NCBI GenBank assembly: GCA_003574885.1
Contig: PJFC01000002.1
Location: forward strand, 310,001 to 374,000
DNA from: Geobacter sp.
Lineage (GTDB): Bacteria > Desulfobacterota > Desulfuromonadia > Geobacterales > Geobacteraceae
DNA: 64,000 nt
Reading direction: 5' to 3'
The position numbers were made by a program, and so were the translations under genes. Within the stretch, counting starts at the first letter, position 1, and each line of letters opens with the position of its first letter. Of the stretch, positions 17,541 to 26,529 are shown in pieces. The notes under the pieces were generated by a model. The model did no database searches. It had not been told where the DNA came from and saw nothing but the letters and a program-made list of their open reading frames with translations.

Positions 17541-19091
17541 TTAGCGTCTGCTCCAGATTGACAATTTTCCTTTATAGTAAGATTTGTTGAATAGGGCATC
17601 CAAGCGCCCTTTGCCCTCTGGCTTGAGGTCCCAAGCCAATACTTTCTCAATTGAAGGGTAGCGCGAAAAGTCAATTTCTCCGTATCCATAAGCAAATTGT
17701 GCTTCATGGGGAAGCGGTCCCATCTCCATGCGGAAACGAATGGGGAAATAGGGGAGTGTCGCTTCATAATTTCCTAGATCCACGCATTTATTGAAGATAC
17801 CGTAATACGAAGGGGCATGTAGAATCACGTCGATTTTTGCCCACGGTGGCAGGGACGTACGGTACAGCAGGATTCCCTCCCCTTTTGAACAATCGGCGCG
17901 AAGTCCTTCCAGGAATGAGGCAACCTCATTGCTTTGTTGACGGAAAATAGCAATATTAAAACAGAGGAACAGTATGACCGTTGTTGTAATGACGAGTTTT
18001 ATGGCAGGATGTTCAAGCGAACTGGCACCAGCCAATAGTGGTAGGAGGAGCAATAGAATTACCCATGGAAATCTGTCGTTAAAAAAACTACCGTCTCCGA
18101 GCCTGAAAGGAGCTACCAGATAAATAGCGGTAAGAGTCAAAACCAGGAGGAGGATCGCTTTCTGTTCCGCATAAAGTCTGTGCTTTCCTTTGACTAGATC
18201 CTTAACGAAAGCGCGCAGCAGCAACAACAGAATAAACAGGTAAATCGAACCGGGAACAAGTTGTAATGGTGAAAAATAGACAGTAGAAAAGGTTAAAAGG
18301 TCGGTGAGAAGTGTCACGGCGCGTTGACCGGACAGTAGATAGAAAAAATCAGCTGGTAACGAGGAGGAAGAACCTGTTGAGAAATAATGGAGAAGAAGTG
18401 CCAAAAGTGGAAAGATACAGATTAGTTGTTTTGCCAGCGACCTCAATGAATCCAAAGTAATTTTTTTCTCAACAATTGCAAAAATTGATAACGCAATAAG
18501 AAAAAAGATAAACGGTATCAGATGAAGATAGAAAACCAACACACCGGAGGCGTTATAACCGACAAACTTTACAACCCAAGACCTGTTTCGGATCTCCCAA
18601 GCAAGGGATATAGCTAAAAGAAAAGCTGGTACAGCAATGGTGTAGCTGTAGAAGCCCATCATGAGGGTGAAGTTAAACATGACCGGAAGGGCGAGTAATT
18701 TTATGGTGTGGGAATAGGGTGCGGGAGATGCAAATGTTCTGATGAGCACAGGTGCGGCTATTCCCATCAACACGAGATACAGGGAGAGAAAAACCTTTTC
18801 CGCAGTAATTGGAGTTACAAAGGAGAGCAGGGGGTAGGTAATAAGGTTAAAACCCAGATTGGGAGTAGCTGTTATGTTATAGGTGTAATACTCTCCCCAT
18901 ACTTTTCCGCCATTCAGGAGGTCGTGCAGGATAGCCAGGTTGTAAATGTGACTCGGCCCATCCTGCGTGGGGAAGTAAGGAAGCAGCCAGACCAGACCGA
19001 TATGTGCGGCGAGAAGCAGTATATAGAGTGTGAAACAGGAGGAAGAGCCTTTACAAGGAGTTGGTCCAGAGCCTGTCTCAAACAATTTCAA
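17541..19091 (-). CDS. Polytopic membrane protein of unknown function, GT-C-like layout
   Basis: 516 residues. One hydrophobic helix (about 22-38) is followed by a loop with PTQDGPSHIYN, then some ten further helices and a soluble C-terminal tail from about 390. An acidic motif after the first helix is a feature of GT-C glycosyltransferases, but the usual DE/DD pair is replaced by QDG, so activity is uncertain. The start overlaps the end of the DUF192 gene by 14 bases, implying coupled translation. I do not recognise a named family. Confidence 0.55.
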   Translation of the reverse strand: MKLFETGSGPTPCKGSSSCFTLYILLLAAHIGLVWLLPYFPTQDGPSHIYNLAILHDLLNGGKVWGEYYTYNITATPNLGFNLITYPLLSFVTPITAEKVFLSLYLVLMGIAAPVLIRTFASPAPYSHTIKLLALPVMFNFTLMMGFYSYTIAVPAFLLAISLAWEIRNRSWVVKFVGYNASGVLVFYLHLIPFIFFLIALSIFAIVEKKITLDSLRSLAKQLICIFPLLALLLHYFSTGSSSSLPADFFYLLSGQRAVTLLTDLLTFSTVYFSPLQLVPGSIYLFILLLLLRAFVKDLVKGKHRLYAEQKAILLLVLTLTAIYLVAPFRLGDGSFFNDRFPWVILLLLLPLLAGASSLEHPAIKLVITTTVILFLCFNIAIFRQQSNEVASFLEGLRADCSKGEGILLYRTSLPPWAKIDVILHAPSYYGIFNKCVDLGNYEATLPYFPIRFRMEMGPLPHEAQFAYGYGEIDFSRYPSIEKVLAWDLKPEGKGRLDALFNKSYYKGKLSIWSRR

Positions 19092-19419
19092 TAGTATCTC
19101 CTGTTACAGTATGTGTTGCGTCTATTGTTCCTGCTGGAAGTTCAAGAACGCTTGATGCGCTGGAATAGATGCGGGACATTCGATTCGGCCGGAGTCTTTT
19201 GGCAAGTTCTACCACATGCTTTTCTCTATCAAGGAAGACCACATCGATAGAAAACTTCATGCCGAAGGTGTGGACTCCCATGCACGGTTTTATCCAGAGA
19301 GCTTCTCCGGAGGGGAGGGTACTCCTGCCAAGAAGCCCTTTCATTCTTGAGAGTAGGTTGTCGGCGATTGATACGTCATCGGCCAACGTCTTACCGGATA
19401 TACGGTTTACAGCTTTCAT
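19078..19419 (-). CDS. DUF192 family protein
   Basis: 113 residues with the DUF192 hallmarks: RMKGLLGRSTLPSGEALWI near the start, the C-M-G-V-H-T-F-G-M segment, IDVVFLD, and the closing VLELPAGTID. The biochemical role of the family is not established. No signal peptide is visible here, whereas many homologues are exported. It is the first gene of the minus-strand run through the membrane glycosyltransferase-like genes and lies after the Tad-locus terminator, so it is probably transcribed from its own promoter in 19430-19480 (a TATAAA lies at about 19430). Confidence 0.85.
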   Translation of the reverse strand: MKAVNRISGKTLADDVSIADNLLSRMKGLLGRSTLPSGEALWIKPCMGVHTFGMKFSIDVVFLDREKHVVELAKRLRPNRMSRIYSSASSVLELPAGTIDATHTVTGDTIEIV

Positions 19420-19560
19420 TCTGCGCTACCTTTATAATGTTACACGAAAACAACCACCCTCAACCTTACTTATCAAGGAGGGGAGAACACCCTGTCCCCC
19501 GGAGAGGCGAGTGGTGGCATGGTGTCGGCTTGTATGTTTTTAAGAATTAAAACTGAAATT

Positions 19561-19596
19561 CCCCGGCCATGCAATGATACTTGTGCATGGCCGGGG
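19561..19596 (-). terminator. Terminator closing the Tad pilus locus
   Basis: A perfect 13-bp stem (CCCCGGCCATGCA and its complement) has a 10-nt loop and is followed on the minus strand by an A/T-rich tail. It lies just beyond the last small gene of the locus. Confidence 0.75.
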
Positions 19597-19603
19597 AGGC
19601 TTG

Positions 19604-19687
19604 TTACTTCTTGCCTAGCTTCACGTAAATCAGGGCCAGCTCAACCGCGATAATCAACAGTAACATGGAATTGAAATCAATATTCAT
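19604..19687 (-). CDS. 27-residue single-pass membrane peptide at the end of the tad operon
   Basis: The start is an ATG preceded by a textbook ribosome site (GAAAGGAGGGCAACGTC). The 27-codon frame stops with TAA only a few bases before the terminator. The peptide has an acidic N-terminus, a hydrophobic core MLLLIIAVELALIYV and a basic tail ending KLGKK, as expected of a small inner-membrane protein. It lies 41 bases downstream of tadC with nothing else to explain the ribosome site. I know of no named family. It may assist or regulate the TadB/TadC platform, which is speculation. Confidence 0.6.
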   Translation of the reverse strand: MNIDFNSMLLLIIAVELALIYVKLGKK

Positions 19688-19728
19688 GACGTTGCCCTCC
19701 TTTCTGGTAGTGATGCAATACAGGACAT

Positions 19729-20640
19729 TTACTGCTTGGTTAAGACCTGGGTAATCTGAATGAACGCAGGGCCAAGAATGACAACCAGCAATGCCGGGAA
19801 GACGAAAAAAGCAAGCGGAAACAGCAGTTTTATGGCGGTCTTGGCTGCTGCCTCCTCAGCAATCTGCCGTCTTTTTGTTCGAAGCGAATCGGCATGCACC
19901 CGTAAAGCCTGTGAAAGGCTCGTCCCGAACCGTTCCGTCTGGGCAAGCATGGTAACGAAGGCCTTGACGTCGTCCACCATGGTTCGTTCGGCCATGTCTT
20001 TCAGTGACTCAATTCTCGGTTTTCCTGCCCGCGTTTCCCGTGCAGCGTTTCGTATCTCGATTGCCAGCGGGTCGTTGGCAAACTGAGGCGTTTCCGTCGC
20101 TCTGATAAGGGCGGCGTCCATGCTCAGACCGGCTTCGACGCTGACAGTGATAAGGTCCAGGACGTCAGGCAGGCTATGGAATATCTGTTCCTTTCGTCTG
20201 TTCAACTTGCGATAGAGCCAGTAACTGGGAAGCAGGAAGCCGATGATGGCCAGTGTAACCAGTAGTAATAGGGACATTGGATCTATCTTCCCTGTGGGAA
20301 CGACATAGAAAGCAAAGAACAGGAACGGCAGCAAGGCTGCAAGCAGGAGTTTGCTACCCATAAAAGCATAGACGCCTTCCTTGCGGTAACCTGCGGCCAC
20401 CAGAAACTTTGTATACTTTGATTGTTCTTTGTCCGAAAGTGGAATGGCCGCCCCGGCTTGCTCAAGAAACACCTGCCATTTCTTCTTGCGGTCTTCTATT
20501 AGCGGTTGTGTCTGTTTTTCCCCGCCAAATTTTTCGAGTCTCTCCACAACCAAGCTTCTGCGGGAGATAGCCGGGTAGAGCACAGCCCACGTGACAAGTG
20601 CTATGGATATGAATACTGCTGCCGTAATAAAGTAGAGCAT
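19729..20640 (-). CDS. tadC: Tad pilus inner-membrane platform protein TadC
   Basis: 303 residues of the type II secretion F-domain family. It has an N-terminal helix, two helices at about 90-140, the conserved cytoplasmic stretch LPDVLDLITVSVEAGLSMDA, and a C-terminal helix pair. TadC pairs with TadB to form the inner-membrane platform on which TadA polymerises Flp pilin. The gene starts nine bases after tadB ends, in the same minus-strand operon, and is followed by a 27-codon membrane peptide gene and a terminator. Confidence 0.92.
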   Translation of the reverse strand: MLYFITAAVFISIALVTWAVLYPAISRRSLVVERLEKFGGEKQTQPLIEDRKKKWQVFLEQAGAAIPLSDKEQSKYTKFLVAAGYRKEGVYAFMGSKLLLAALLPFLFFAFYVVPTGKIDPMSLLLLVTLAIIGFLLPSYWLYRKLNRRKEQIFHSLPDVLDLITVSVEAGLSMDAALIRATETPQFANDPLAIEIRNAARETRAGKPRIESLKDMAERTMVDDVKAFVTMLAQTERFGTSLSQALRVHADSLRTKRRQIAEEAAAKTAIKLLFPLAFFVFPALLVVILGPAFIQITQVLTKQ

Positions 20641-20649
20641 AAGATAACC

Positions 20650-21612
20650 CTATATCCGTATGTTGATAATCTTCCTGATGACCAGGAAACCAATTACCTG
20701 CATGAATACAGCCAGTAAGAGGATATATCTCCCCAATTCTTCCTCCAGCATTACTCGTTCATAATCGGGAAGCAGGAACTGAAAAATCACAAAGGTAACT
20801 ATCGGCATTGCGGCGAGGACGTATCCGGACATGCGTCCCTGGGCGGTATATACCTGTATCTGACGCCGGATGCGCAGTCGTTCTCTGATGGTGTTGGCGA
20901 GATTGTCGAGAATTTCGGCGAGATTTCCCCCCACCTCGATATTGATTGCTATTGCCGTGGTAAAGAACCTGAGATCAAGAGAATCCATGCGTTCGTTCAT
21001 GTTGTCAAGGGTGTCGGTAATCCTCATCCCGAGTTGCTGTTGATCATAGGCGGTCTTGAATAGTTCGCCGACGGGATCGGCTATTTCCTGTCCGATGAGT
21101 TGTATCGCGCTTGTGAAAGAATGTCCCGCTCTGAGCGAACGTGCAATCATCGTCAACGCTTCCGGGAATAACTCAGTGAACTTTTCAATACGTTTCTTCT
21201 TCATAATATCAAGGTAGATGGGGGGGGCAGCAAGTAGCAGAATCACAAAGAGCAGGCTGAACCAGAAGAGCTTTGTAATGACGAAGCTGAAGATAAATCC
21301 AAATAAGAGGAGAGCACTGACGATAAGCAGAAACCGGGCGGTGGAAATTTTAAGGCCGGCCTGGTCAAGGCGTTTGTCGAGAGTATTCAGGTACGGAATG
21401 TGTGACAGGAATTTGTCGAACGGCGGCTCTTCCTTGAGGATTTCGGATCGGAGGCCCTCGGACATGCTTTCGGCTTTTCTGTCCTTTGCCATGCGCCGCA
21501 ATCTGCGCTTCAAGTCGAACTTGGAGGATTGGCGATATTCAGCAGTCCCCAGGAAAACGGCCGCCAGGATAGAAAGTACCGCCAGGAATGTAAAAAGGAT
21601 TATCAGTTGCAT
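20650..21612 (-). CDS. tadB: Tad pilus inner-membrane platform protein TadB
   Basis: 320 residues with a GspF/T2SSF domain: an N-terminal helix, a helix pair at about 95-135, a cytoplasmic segment with FPEALTMIARSLRAGHSF and TTAIAINIEVGGNLAEILDN, and two C-terminal helices. The glycine and acidic residues of the VGGNLAEIL element are conserved in TadB. It follows tadA by six bases and precedes tadC by nine, consistent with coupled expression of ATPase and platform. Confidence 0.92.
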   Translation of the reverse strand: MQLIILFTFLAVLSILAAVFLGTAEYRQSSKFDLKRRLRRMAKDRKAESMSEGLRSEILKEEPPFDKFLSHIPYLNTLDKRLDQAGLKISTARFLLIVSALLLFGFIFSFVITKLFWFSLLFVILLLAAPPIYLDIMKKKRIEKFTELFPEALTMIARSLRAGHSFTSAIQLIGQEIADPVGELFKTAYDQQQLGMRITDTLDNMNERMDSLDLRFFTTAIAINIEVGGNLAEILDNLANTIRERLRIRRQIQVYTAQGRMSGYVLAAMPIVTFVIFQFLLPDYERVMLEEELGRYILLLAVFMQVIGFLVIRKIINIRI

Positions 21613-21618
21613 CCGCTG

Positions 21619-22935
21619 TTATCTCCCCGTTTCGAATACATCCGGTGGCAGGTCGTAACCGTAGATTTTGAAACGTTCCGCGAAGAGGGGCCGGACCCCG
21701 GTGGCGCGATATTCGCCGACAACCCTTCCTTCCTTATCAATACCTTTCTGGTCGAAGACAAACACGTCATGCATGACGATAGTGTTTCCTTCCATGCCGG
21801 TAATCTCGGAAAGCTTTACCACTTTTCGTGTGCCATCAGAGAGCCTGACGAGCTGCACGACGATATTGAGTGCCGCGGCAACCTGTTCCCGGATAGCCCG
21901 TTCCGGCAGGTCCATGCCGGCCATGAGCACCATCGTTTCAAGACGGGCAAGTGCGTCTCTGGTTGAGTTGGAGTGGACGGTGGAGAGTGAACCGTCGTGG
22001 CCGGTATTCATTGCCTGCAGCATGTCGAGCGCTTCGCCGCCGCGGACCTCGCCGAGGATGATCCTGTCCGGCCTCATCCTCAGGGCGTTACGGACTAGGT
22101 CTCGTTGGGTCACTTCGCCTCTTCCCTCGATGTTGGGTGGCCTCGTCTCAAGTCTTACCACGTGATCCTGCTTGAGATGAAGCTCTGCAGAGTCCTCGAT
22201 GGTAACAACGCGCTCGTTATAGGGAATGAATTCTGACAGGACGTTCAAAAGAGTTGTTTTTCCCGTACCGGTACCACCTGAGATAAGGATGTTATGACGC
22301 GTCTTGACAGCTCCTTCAAGAACCTTGTGCATCCTTTCGTCGAGAGAACCATTTCTGATCAGGTCTTCAATCCGAAGAGGTTCCAGGCCGAACCGACGGA
22401 TGGAGAGAACCGGCCCATCGAGGGCAAGGGGAGGGATGATGGCATTGACACGAGAGCCGTCAGGGAGCCTTGCGTCCACATAAGGGGAGGATTCGTCAAT
22501 TCGGCGGCCGACTTTCGAGACGATGCGCTCGATGATCTGCATGAGGTGAATATCGTCCCGGAAGTACACTTCAGTTTTGATGAGCTTACCGAATTTTTCG
22601 ATGTAGACCTGAGAACTGTTGTTGACAAGGATGTCGGAAATTTCCGGGTCGGCGAGAAGCGGTTCTAGAGGGCCCAGTCCGAAGGTCTCATGCTGGATCT
22701 CGACGATGAGGTGCTCCCTCTCGGTCTGGTTAAGGGGGACACCGTCTTCCGCGATCAGGGCTTCAATGACGTACTTGATCTCCTTGCCCATGTCGCCATT
22801 GCCGAGCAGTTCCAGTTTGCTGAGATCGAGTTTGTCGATAAGGCGGCGGTGAATACGCGTCTTCAGGTTCTGGAAAAACTGCCGGTCTTTGATGATCACG
22901 TTGTCATTGCTCTTGAAATTATCATTGTAGATCAT
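21619..22935 (-). CDS. tadA: Tad pilus assembly ATPase TadA/CpaF
   Basis: 438 residues from the ATG at 22935 (GGGGA just upstream). A TTG four codons earlier is possible but less likely. The protein is a secretion ATPase of the VirB11/CpaF type. It has an N-terminal helical domain (about 20-100), a Walker [10 protein letters not shown] (220-228), the Asp box ([12 protein letters not shown]), Walker B-type [14 protein letters not shown], and the His box ([13 protein letters not shown]). It powers Flp pilus extension and possibly retraction from the cytoplasmic face of the TadB/TadC platform. All catalytic elements are intact. Confidence 0.95.
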   Translation of the reverse strand: MIYNDNFKSNDNVIIKDRQFFQNLKTRIHRRLIDKLDLSKLELLGNGDMGKEIKYVIEALIAEDGVPLNQTEREHLIVEIQHETFGLGPLEPLLADPEISDILVNNSSQVYIEKFGKLIKTEVYFRDDIHLMQIIERIVSKVGRRIDESSPYVDARLPDGSRVNAIIPPLALDGPVLSIRRFGLEPLRIEDLIRNGSLDERMHKVLEGAVKTRHNILISGGTGTGKTTLLNVLSEFIPYNERVVTIEDSAELHLKQDHVVRLETRPPNIEGRGEVTQRDLVRNALRMRPDRIILGEVRGGEALDMLQAMNTGHDGSLSTVHSNSTRDALARLETMVLMAGMDLPERAIREQVAAALNIVVQLVRLSDGTRKVVKLSEITGMEGNTIVMHDVFVFDQKGIDKEGRVVGEYRATGVRPLFAERFKIYGYDLPPDVFETGR

Positions 22936-22967
22936 GTTATTCCCCAAAAGTACTGAACACGATTGAA

Positions 22968-24089
22968 TTATTTAACCATCTCAGCCAACGCTTCGATCGA
23001 TTTGCTGACCGGTGAGCGCGGGAGCAATTTGACTACGGGCATTCCCTTGTTGATCGAATTGATGACATCGTCATAGCAATTCGGGATAGTTTGAAATACA
23101 GTGAAACCGAGCACCTTCTCTGCGTCTTTTATCTGTATGTCAGCCTTGGGCAGATAGCGGTTGACGATCAGTTTTAGGCGGTCCTTGTGGAACCCCCGTC
23201 TCTCCATGGCGACCAGATAACGTTTGGTGTTCTTGAGCGCCGGCAGGCTCAGTGCCGTTGTGAACAGGATGGTAGTGGATTTCTCGAAAATTGCCAGGTT
23301 GCAGTCGGCCAAGGCGCCGCCGCAATCGACAATGACGTAGGTAAAAATCCCCTTGAGAAATTCCAGAATCCGCAGAATCTGCTCGGGGGTAATCGATATC
23401 GCCTCGTCTACCTCGACCGGTTCGGTAAGAACAAATGGACCGGATGAGTGCCGTGTCATTACAGACATGAGAAAATTTGCGTCCAGTCTGGCGATGTTGG
23501 AGGTGACACTGCTCAACGTATAGGTCGGGTTTACGTCGAGAAAGGTGGAGATGTCTCCCGAGAAAAGATTGAGATCAACGAGAGCAACCCTGGTACCCTC
23601 GGTGGCGAGGGACGCAGCCAGATTCACCGCGAGGGTTGTCGTCCCGACCCCACCAATGGGGTAGTATACGCTGATGATCTTGCCGTGATGTTTTTCTTCG
23701 GCAGGCTTGGTAAACCCGAACCGCCCGACCTTTTGCAAAGCCTGGAGAAGTTCCTGCTGAATGATGGGGCGCAGCAGATATTCTACCGCACCGGCACGCA
23801 TCGCAGTGAGAATCCATTCGGAACTCTTTTCCGAAGAGCTCACTATTATGGAGGTGCGGGGATGTTTGGCAAGGAGGAGCCGTATGTCATTTGCTCCCTG
23901 CTGGATATCAGTGAGTTCCAGAATAATGACATTTGGTTCGGCTCTCTGGATGGAGACTTCTCCTTCGATGAAGGTCGCCACCGACCCGATGATTTTGATT
24001 GTGTCAGCGTAAGGCTTAAGGGTTGCTTCAATGGTCTCCCTTGAAGATTTGTCGCTATCGATAATAAGTAATGAAACATGTGGTGGCAT
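22968..24089 (-). CDS. tadZ: Tad pilus localisation protein TadZ/CpaE (atypical ParA/MinD-like)
   Basis: 373 residues. An N-terminal receiver-like domain (1-120; [19 protein letters not shown]) is followed by a MinD/ParA-type ATPase domain. The P-loop is GGVGTTTLA (146-154). The lysine of the canonical GKTT is replaced by Thr, and the usual first signature lysine is missing (YYPIGGVG), as in the atypical TadZ group. TadZ positions the Tad apparatus in the cell. The gene lies between the tadG-like and tadA genes, as is common in tad loci. Confidence 0.9.
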   Translation of the reverse strand: MPPHVSLLIIDSDKSSRETIEATLKPYADTIKIIGSVATFIEGEVSIQRAEPNVIILELTDIQQGANDIRLLLAKHPRTSIIVSSSEKSSEWILTAMRAGAVEYLLRPIIQQELLQALQKVGRFGFTKPAEEKHHGKIISVYYPIGGVGTTTLAVNLAASLATEGTRVALVDLNLFSGDISTFLDVNPTYTLSSVTSNIARLDANFLMSVMTRHSSGPFVLTEPVEVDEAISITPEQILRILEFLKGIFTYVIVDCGGALADCNLAIFEKSTTILFTTALSLPALKNTKRYLVAMERRGFHKDRLKLIVNRYLPKADIQIKDAEKVLGFTVFQTIPNCYDDVINSINKGMPVVKLLPRSPVSKSIEALAEMVK

Positions 24090-24134
24090 TAATTCTGTTC
24101 CTTGTATTTAAGTTTAAATTAGAGATGTTTGATA

Positions 24135-25196
24135 TTACTTTGCCAAAACCGGTGACAATCCCATTAGCAGTGGATCGTTGCAGGGAAGGCAAGTGAGTTG
24201 GCTAAAGGTTACTCCAGGCGACGCTCCTGTGTCTACGCTTGTTATATGTGCAAGAGCATACATTGTAAGGGGATACGGAATGGGTTGGTCTCCTGGAGGG
24301 CAGGCAGGAATTGGAGTAGCTAGCGGAAGCCCTGTATTCGGGTCATTTATTACTGGGCTAAGAATTGGTACGATTACTTCCCAGTATGGCAAACCTGTTT
24401 TCTGCTTTTGAATACTAAGTTCATCACTTAATCTGCTAACAGAAACAGATACGCCGTTATTGGTATATACAGCTGAATTGCAGACATCGGGGGAATGTAA
24501 TTCACCACGAATATATTGCTCAATGACGCTTTGAGGTGTTGACTGAGATGTTGCGGAAAATACCGTCCATCCAATTGTCAGTTCAGTAGGAGGAGCATTT
24601 GCACCTGTTTGTTTGAAATAAAATTTTACGGGGAATGCTTCGGTGGGAGGTGTAGTCCAACTACAGGGGGTATTACACAAAGCAATTGGAATAGTTGGTC
24701 TTGGTGGACGGTATGCGATTGCAGATGCTGCAGCTCCCATCTCAGGCCAACCAGTACCGCCGCCAGGCAACAACGCAAAGACTTTTCCGAAGAATACGCG
24801 CACCATTCCCTGATTGGCGGCTGATTGGCCAGCAACAACCCTGCGAGCTACCACTCTCACCGCATTGTATGGTGTAATTGTAGTGCTGAATCTTTCATTT
24901 ACAGGCCTTGAATAGTCCCAGTTGCCAATACTAATATCACTGTCCGTGATAATGACATTGTCACCTGCCGCCTTGTTGCTGGCGGCGAACTTCTTGGCTT
25001 CCAGCGTAACATTGTAGGTGTTCGGTAACTGGGATGCACCTGCCAAAGCCGCAGCATCCGCCGCATTCTGAAGTTGCCCTTTCGCGACGTACATATAGCC
25101 AATGTCTATCGCTAGACCGACGAACCCTAAAAGAACAACCAGCATAAGGGCGACGTAGACAATGGCGATTCCCTTTTTGTCTTTCAGTTTATTCAT
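24135..25196 (-). CDS. TadG-like pilus-assembly protein (PF13400-type N-terminus)
   Basis: The ATG at 25196 overlaps the stop of rcpA as ATGA, so this start is preferred over one six codons earlier, which also has a purine-rich site upstream. The product is 353 residues. A basic N-terminus and one helix (IAIVYVALMLVVLLGFVGLAIDIG) lead into the TadG-family signature KGQLQNAADAAALAGASQL. The remainder is a beta-rich, Pro-rich secreted domain with six cysteines. It is probably a minor pilin-like or envelope component of the Tad system. No von Willebrand A domain, found in longer TadG proteins, is evident. Confidence 0.8.
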   Translation of the reverse strand: MNKLKDKKGIAIVYVALMLVVLLGFVGLAIDIGYMYVAKGQLQNAADAAALAGASQLPNTYNVTLEAKKFAASNKAAGDNVIITDSDISIGNWDYSRPVNERFSTTITPYNAVRVVARRVVAGQSAANQGMVRVFFGKVFALLPGGGTGWPEMGAAASAIAYRPPRPTIPIALCNTPCSWTTPPTEAFPVKFYFKQTGANAPPTELTIGWTVFSATSQSTPQSVIEQYIRGELHSPDVCNSAVYTNNGVSVSVSRLSDELSIQKQKTGLPYWEVIVPILSPVINDPNTGLPLATPIPACPPGDQPIPYPLTMYALAHITSVDTGASPGVTFSQLTCLPCNDPLLMGLSPVLAK

Positions 25197-26488
25197 TCTC
25201 CCAGAGGCATCCATTTTAGTTCCCTCTCTTCTGCGGGAGTAAGCTTCCGGTCAGTAGGCAGTTCTGTCTTTGCCCCGGGAGCCATGGGTTTAATGATTTT
25301 CGGTGTGATGAAGAAAACCAGTTCTTTTTCCTTGATATCGTTCTGGGTTGAGCGGAAGAGTGCTCCCAGTATAGGGATATCCCCCAGCAGGGGAATCTTG
25401 GACATGTTCTTGATGGCTTCTTCCTGAAGAAGTCCCGCCATAATGAGGCTTTCACCATCCTTTAGCTCTACACTGGTGTTTACCGATCTCGTGTCGATAA
25501 TCGGATACCCGTTTACCGGCAGGTATCCGGTTATACTGCTTACTTCAGCCGGATTTATTTTCAGAGAAATAAGACCGTTTTCCATAACCTGGGGTTTGAA
25601 CTTGAGTTTAATACCAACGGTTTCGTAGTTAATTGATGCTGTTGAGGAACCCCCTGTGGTCTGGAGTATGGTGATGGGAATCTTTGTGCCGGCGAAAAAA
25701 TCTCCTTCCTGGGCGCTATTTACAAGAAGATTGGGCTCCGCCAGGACTTTGGCGAGGCCTTTGGTGGTGAGTGCATTGAGCACTGCGCCAACACCGGCTG
25801 GGAAGTACGATACGCCGAGTTGATAGGCATCGAGAGGATTGTAATTGCCCAATGCCGCAGCATTACCTGAGATGTCATCTTTGGGGGAACCGATTAAATT
25901 GGAAAAACCTTCAGCCGTCTTCCCCTTGGCCAAGTAACTTATGCCGAGCTTCTTGAGTGAGGTTTTATCTACCTGGGCTACCTTGACCTGGAGGAGTACC
26001 TGCTGTGGTTCGTCGATGCGTATATGGTTGATGACCTTGGCCGAATATGCTTTGGCAATTTGTTCTGCCTTAGTGCGGGTCTGTTCGTTGGCTGTGTTTC
26101 CTGAGAGGACTAAGGTGTCGTTAGCGTACTGAATGTTTAACGTGTCATTCGGGGCAATTTCCTTCAGTTGAGATTCCATTGCTCCGGAATCGCCAGATAT
26201 TTTTAGATCGAAAAAGGAAGGTTTGTCGTTCCCTTTTTCCCAGACGATGAGATTTGTCGTCCCGGGAGCTGTTCCGTTTATCTGTAACTGTTGAGGAGAT
26301 ATAAGAATAAGTTCCGCAAGTGCCGGATTGGCAATTGAAATCCGCGCGGCAGGCTTTTTCAGGTTCAGGAGGATACTCTTGTTGACGGTTACCTCCGTCG
26401 GAATCCCTCCCCAGCAGGTTGCCGCAGGCATCAGCAGAAGTAGCAGGTATATGGGCAACAGGCACGGGTTAGATCTGAATAGTTTCAT
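25193..26488 (-). CDS. rcpA: Tad pilus outer-membrane secretin RcpA/CpaC
   Basis: 431 residues. A Sec signal peptide (about 1-27) is followed by the pilus N-terminal domain (VTVNKSILLNL ... AELILISPQQLQINGTAPGTTNLIVW). A BON-like segment (about 110-160) and the secretin domain (about 225-405) come next. The secretin domain includes the VLAEPNLLV and SLIMAGLLQE motifs and the closing LVFFITPKII. It forms the outer-membrane channel for Flp pili. It is 41 bases downstream of cpaB and translationally coupled to the tadG-like gene. The length is typical for the family. Confidence 0.93.
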   Translation of the reverse strand: MKLFRSNPCLLPIYLLLLLMPAATCWGGIPTEVTVNKSILLNLKKPAARISIANPALAELILISPQQLQINGTAPGTTNLIVWEKGNDKPSFFDLKISGDSGAMESQLKEIAPNDTLNIQYANDTLVLSGNTANEQTRTKAEQIAKAYSAKVINHIRIDEPQQVLLQVKVAQVDKTSLKKLGISYLAKGKTAEGFSNLIGSPKDDISGNAAALGNYNPLDAYQLGVSYFPAGVGAVLNALTTKGLAKVLAEPNLLVNSAQEGDFFAGTKIPITILQTTGGSSTASINYETVGIKLKFKPQVMENGLISLKINPAEVSSITGYLPVNGYPIIDTRSVNTSVELKDGESLIMAGLLQEEAIKNMSKIPLLGDIPILGALFRSTQNDIKEKELVFFITPKIIKPMAPGAKTELPTDRKLTPAEERELKWMPLGE

Positions 26489-26529
26489 TGCACCACCTCG
26501 TTGTCGTAAGTTTTGTTCTATTCCTGCGG

